A stretch of 64,000 bases of DNA, from the NCBI GenBank assembly GCA_022452285.1, contig JAKUNG010000019.1, positions 26,571 through 90,570 of the forward strand. Direction: 5' to 3'. The stretch is from Terriglobia bacterium (GTDB lineage: Bacteria > Acidobacteriota > Terriglobia > Versatilivoradales > Versatilivoraceae). How positions within the stretch are numbered: position 1 is the stretch's first letter; every line of letters starts with the position of its first letter. The position numbers and the translations under genes were made by a program. Positions 62,542 through 64,000 of this stretch are shown piece by piece. A model generated the notes under the pieces. That model saw only the letters and a program-made list of their open reading frames with translations, was not told where the DNA came from and made no database searches.

Positions 62542-63882
62542 TTGCTAAAACAAAACGGTTGTTTGCGTGGCACTCAGGAACAATTTAATCGCCGTGATTT
62601 TATTAGGGTTGGTTCTCTAGGCTTTTTGGGGATTAATTTAAGTCAAGCCCTGCGTCTTGAGGCTGCATTCAAGCAAATAAATGAGAAATCAGAAAAAAAG
62701 GCTAAAGCGTGTATCCTAGTTTGGTTAGAAGGAGGACCCAGTCAGGTTGATACTTGGGACCCAAAATCAAATAGTTCTTTTAGACCTATTTCAACTAATG
62801 TTCCTGGAATTCAAATTTCAGAACTTCTACCCCTGCTAGCCAAAAGAATGGATAAGTTGGCTTTAATCCGAACTATTAAATCGTTTGGTAACGATCACCC
62901 TCAAGCAGTGCACTACTCGGCTACAGGCCATTTGCATAACCCTGCTATGCAATTCCCTAGTCTTGGTTCAGTAGTGGCTAAAGAGTTGGGATCCCAAAAG
63001 AATATGCCTCCCTATGTAATTGTGCCTCGATGGGAGCGTAATACACAATACCAGGATTATTTTAAGTCTGCATTTCTAGGACCTGATTATGCTCCAATGA
63101 CCATTCCCGACCCTTCAAATCAAGATTTTGAGGTGCCTAATCTAACTCTACCTAAATCTTTAATGCCTGCTGCTGTTGAAAATAGACGTTCCTTTCTAGA
63201 TACAGTAGATCGTCTTTATCGACAAAAAGTAGAGAGTGTTGAACATACCAAGTTAGATGCTTTTATAGAAAAGGCATGGAATATGATTCTAACACCAGGA
63301 GTAGGAAAAGCATTTGATTTGTCAGAGGAATCTCAGAAAACTCGGGATACTTATGGACAAGATTCAGTTGGACAAAGTTTGCTACTGGCTAGGCGTTTGG
63401 TTGAGGCTGGAACTCGTTTTGTAACAGCAGCCGGTTTTCATGAAAATTCATGGGATACCCATTTGGATAACGATAAGGGTCACCGAGACAAACTTACCCC
63501 ACCCTTGGATCGATCACTATCTGCGTTGATAGATGACCTTGAAGAAAGAGGACTTTATGAATCAACCATTGTGCTCGTGATGGGAGAATTTGGTCGTACT
63601 CCTCATATTAATCCTGCTCTGGGACGAGATCACTGGCCTCTATGTTGGTCTTTGGCTATTGGTGGTGGGGGTATTAAAACTGGACAAGTAGTAGGTCGAA
63701 GTGATGAACAGGGTGCTTATATTCTAGATCGTCCAGTTAGTATAGGAGATGTATTTGCAACAGTTTATAAGGCTCTTGGAATAGATTGGCATAAAGAGTA
63801 TATGACACCTGTAGGCCGACCTATTAAGATTGCAAATTCTTTTGATGATCTTACTGGAAAGCCATTAGTGGAATTAATTTAA
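62542..63882 (+). CDS. DUF1501 protein with Tat-type leader
   Basis: 446 residues. N-terminal RRDFIRVGSLGFLGINLSQA is a twin-arginine signal. The DUF1501 domain has CILVWLEGGPSQVDTWDPKS, NDHPQAVHYSATGHLH and the C-terminal VMGEFGRTPHINPALGRDHWP and IGGGGIKTGQVVG. The start is TTG with GGAG 7 bases upstream. It is the third gene of the operon with the PPC and DUF1549/DUF1553 proteins, a paralogue of the DUF1501 at 21823 and of the truncated one at the right edge. Confidence 0.9.
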   Translation: MLKQNGCLRGTQEQFNRRDFIRVGSLGFLGINLSQALRLEAAFKQINEKSEKKAKACILVWLEGGPSQVDTWDPKSNSSFRPISTNVPGIQISELLPLLAKRMDKLALIRTIKSFGNDHPQAVHYSATGHLHNPAMQFPSLGSVVAKELGSQKNMPPYVIVPRWERNTQYQDYFKSAFLGPDYAPMTIPDPSNQDFEVPNLTLPKSLMPAAVENRRSFLDTVDRLYRQKVESVEHTKLDAFIEKAWNMILTPGVGKAFDLSEESQKTRDTYGQDSVGQSLLLARRLVEAGTRFVTAAGFHENSWDTHLDNDKGHRDKLTPPLDRSLSALIDDLEERGLYESTIVLVMGEFGRTPHINPALGRDHWPLCWSLAIGGGGIKTGQVVGRSDEQGAYILDRPVSIGDVFATVYKALGIDWHKEYMTPVGRPIKIANSFDDLTGKPLVELI

Positions 63883-63936
63883 CTAGTTTTTCTAAATCAA
63901 ATTTAGCAATTAAAATTATACGCTTTGTTAGATTAG

Positions 63937-64000
63937 CTAAACGATTAAGTCGTGAACGACACGGCCATGGACATCGGTTAACCGGAAATCCCTTCCAGAG
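63937..64000 (-). CDS. DUF1501 protein, C-terminal fragment (runs off right edge)
   Basis: The minus frame reads SGRDFRLTDVHGRVVHDLIV then TAG at 63937-63939. It matches the C-terminus of the DUF1501 protein at 21823 (SGRDFRLTDVHGRVIKEILA) almost residue for residue. So a third DUF1501 gene lies mostly outside the window, convergent with the one at 62542. It is too short for the ORF track. Confidence 0.85.
   Translation of the reverse strand, partial: SGRDFRLTDVHGRVVHDLIV

Noticed and set aside
1-64000. CRISPR array, insertion sequence, prophage, riboswitch or rRNA
   Set aside because: I looked for direct repeat-spacer patterns, transposase motifs, TPP/SAM-type leaders near thiL and rRNA segments and saw none.

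Overview
The window is AT-rich and densely coding. It looks like the chromosome of a diderm (outer-membrane) heterotroph. Evidence for an outer membrane is a TonB-dependent receptor with an N-terminal regulatory plug extension (31887-34298), a GT9 heptosyltransferase-like enzyme, and many signal-peptide, lipoprotein and Tat-signal proteins. The mix of DUF1501 with DUF1549/DUF1553 cytochrome-like proteins (Planctomycetes/Verrucomicrobia/Acidobacteriota style), DUF4097 and zf-HC2/ECF sigma modules, and an Oar-like TonB receptor suggests Acidobacteriota or a PVC-related lineage, perhaps aquatic. MurA, NagA and NagZ show a normal peptidoglycan cell. Phylum is inference; no rRNA lies in the window.

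Layout. 1-135 is the tail of GTP cyclohydrolase I (folE). 192-4760 is a minus-strand run: ECF sigma factor, zf-HC2 anti-sigma factor, DUF4097 protein, shikimate kinase, a secreted unknown and an M28 peptidase. 5193-17980 is mostly housekeeping: nrdR, thiL, a secreted TPR protein, rnc, lepB, a dGTPase, DinB, fabH, an HExxH protein, tRNA-Leu(CAA), an SRPBCC protein and an SPFH/HflC-like protein. 18385-21621 holds a Spy/CpxP-like protein, an acyltransferase-3 with an ankyrin insertion, and a secreted unknown.

21823-35881 is accessory. It has a DUF1549/DUF1553 + DUF1501 pair, a decayed LOG-family gene, a Tat-exported unknown, a sialidase-like protein with an NAD-binding/SAF protein, a lipoprotein, the TonB receptor, a zinc-ribbon protein and a zinc-type dehydrogenase. 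35913-41181 is a cell-wall cluster: murA, nagA and a NagZ/beta-lactamase-fold fusion. 41580-43831 is a translationally coupled M20 deacylase and an o-succinylbenzoate synthase/N-succinylamino-acid racemase.

43909-55034 returns to housekeeping: GT9, rimO, pgpA, an NHL propeller protein, cinA, plsY-gpsA, a CoA-type NUDIX hydrolase, a MOSC protein, tRNA-Ser(GGA), an endostatin-like protein and a threonine/serine dehydratase. 55038-57545 is a DegT aminotransferase with a Gfo/Idh/MocA oxidoreductase. 57908-63882 is a second module: PPC-domain protein, DUF1549/DUF1553 and DUF1501. The tail of a third DUF1501 gene runs off the right edge on the minus strand.

The points most worth following are the ankyrin-in-acyltransferase architecture, the M20/racemase pair, the NagZ fusion beside NagA and MurA, the repeated DUF1501 modules, the frameshifted LOG remnant, and several perfect or near-perfect inverted repeats, one of them inside a coding sequence. 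I did not find a CRISPR array, an insertion sequence, a prophage or a convincing wholly new system.
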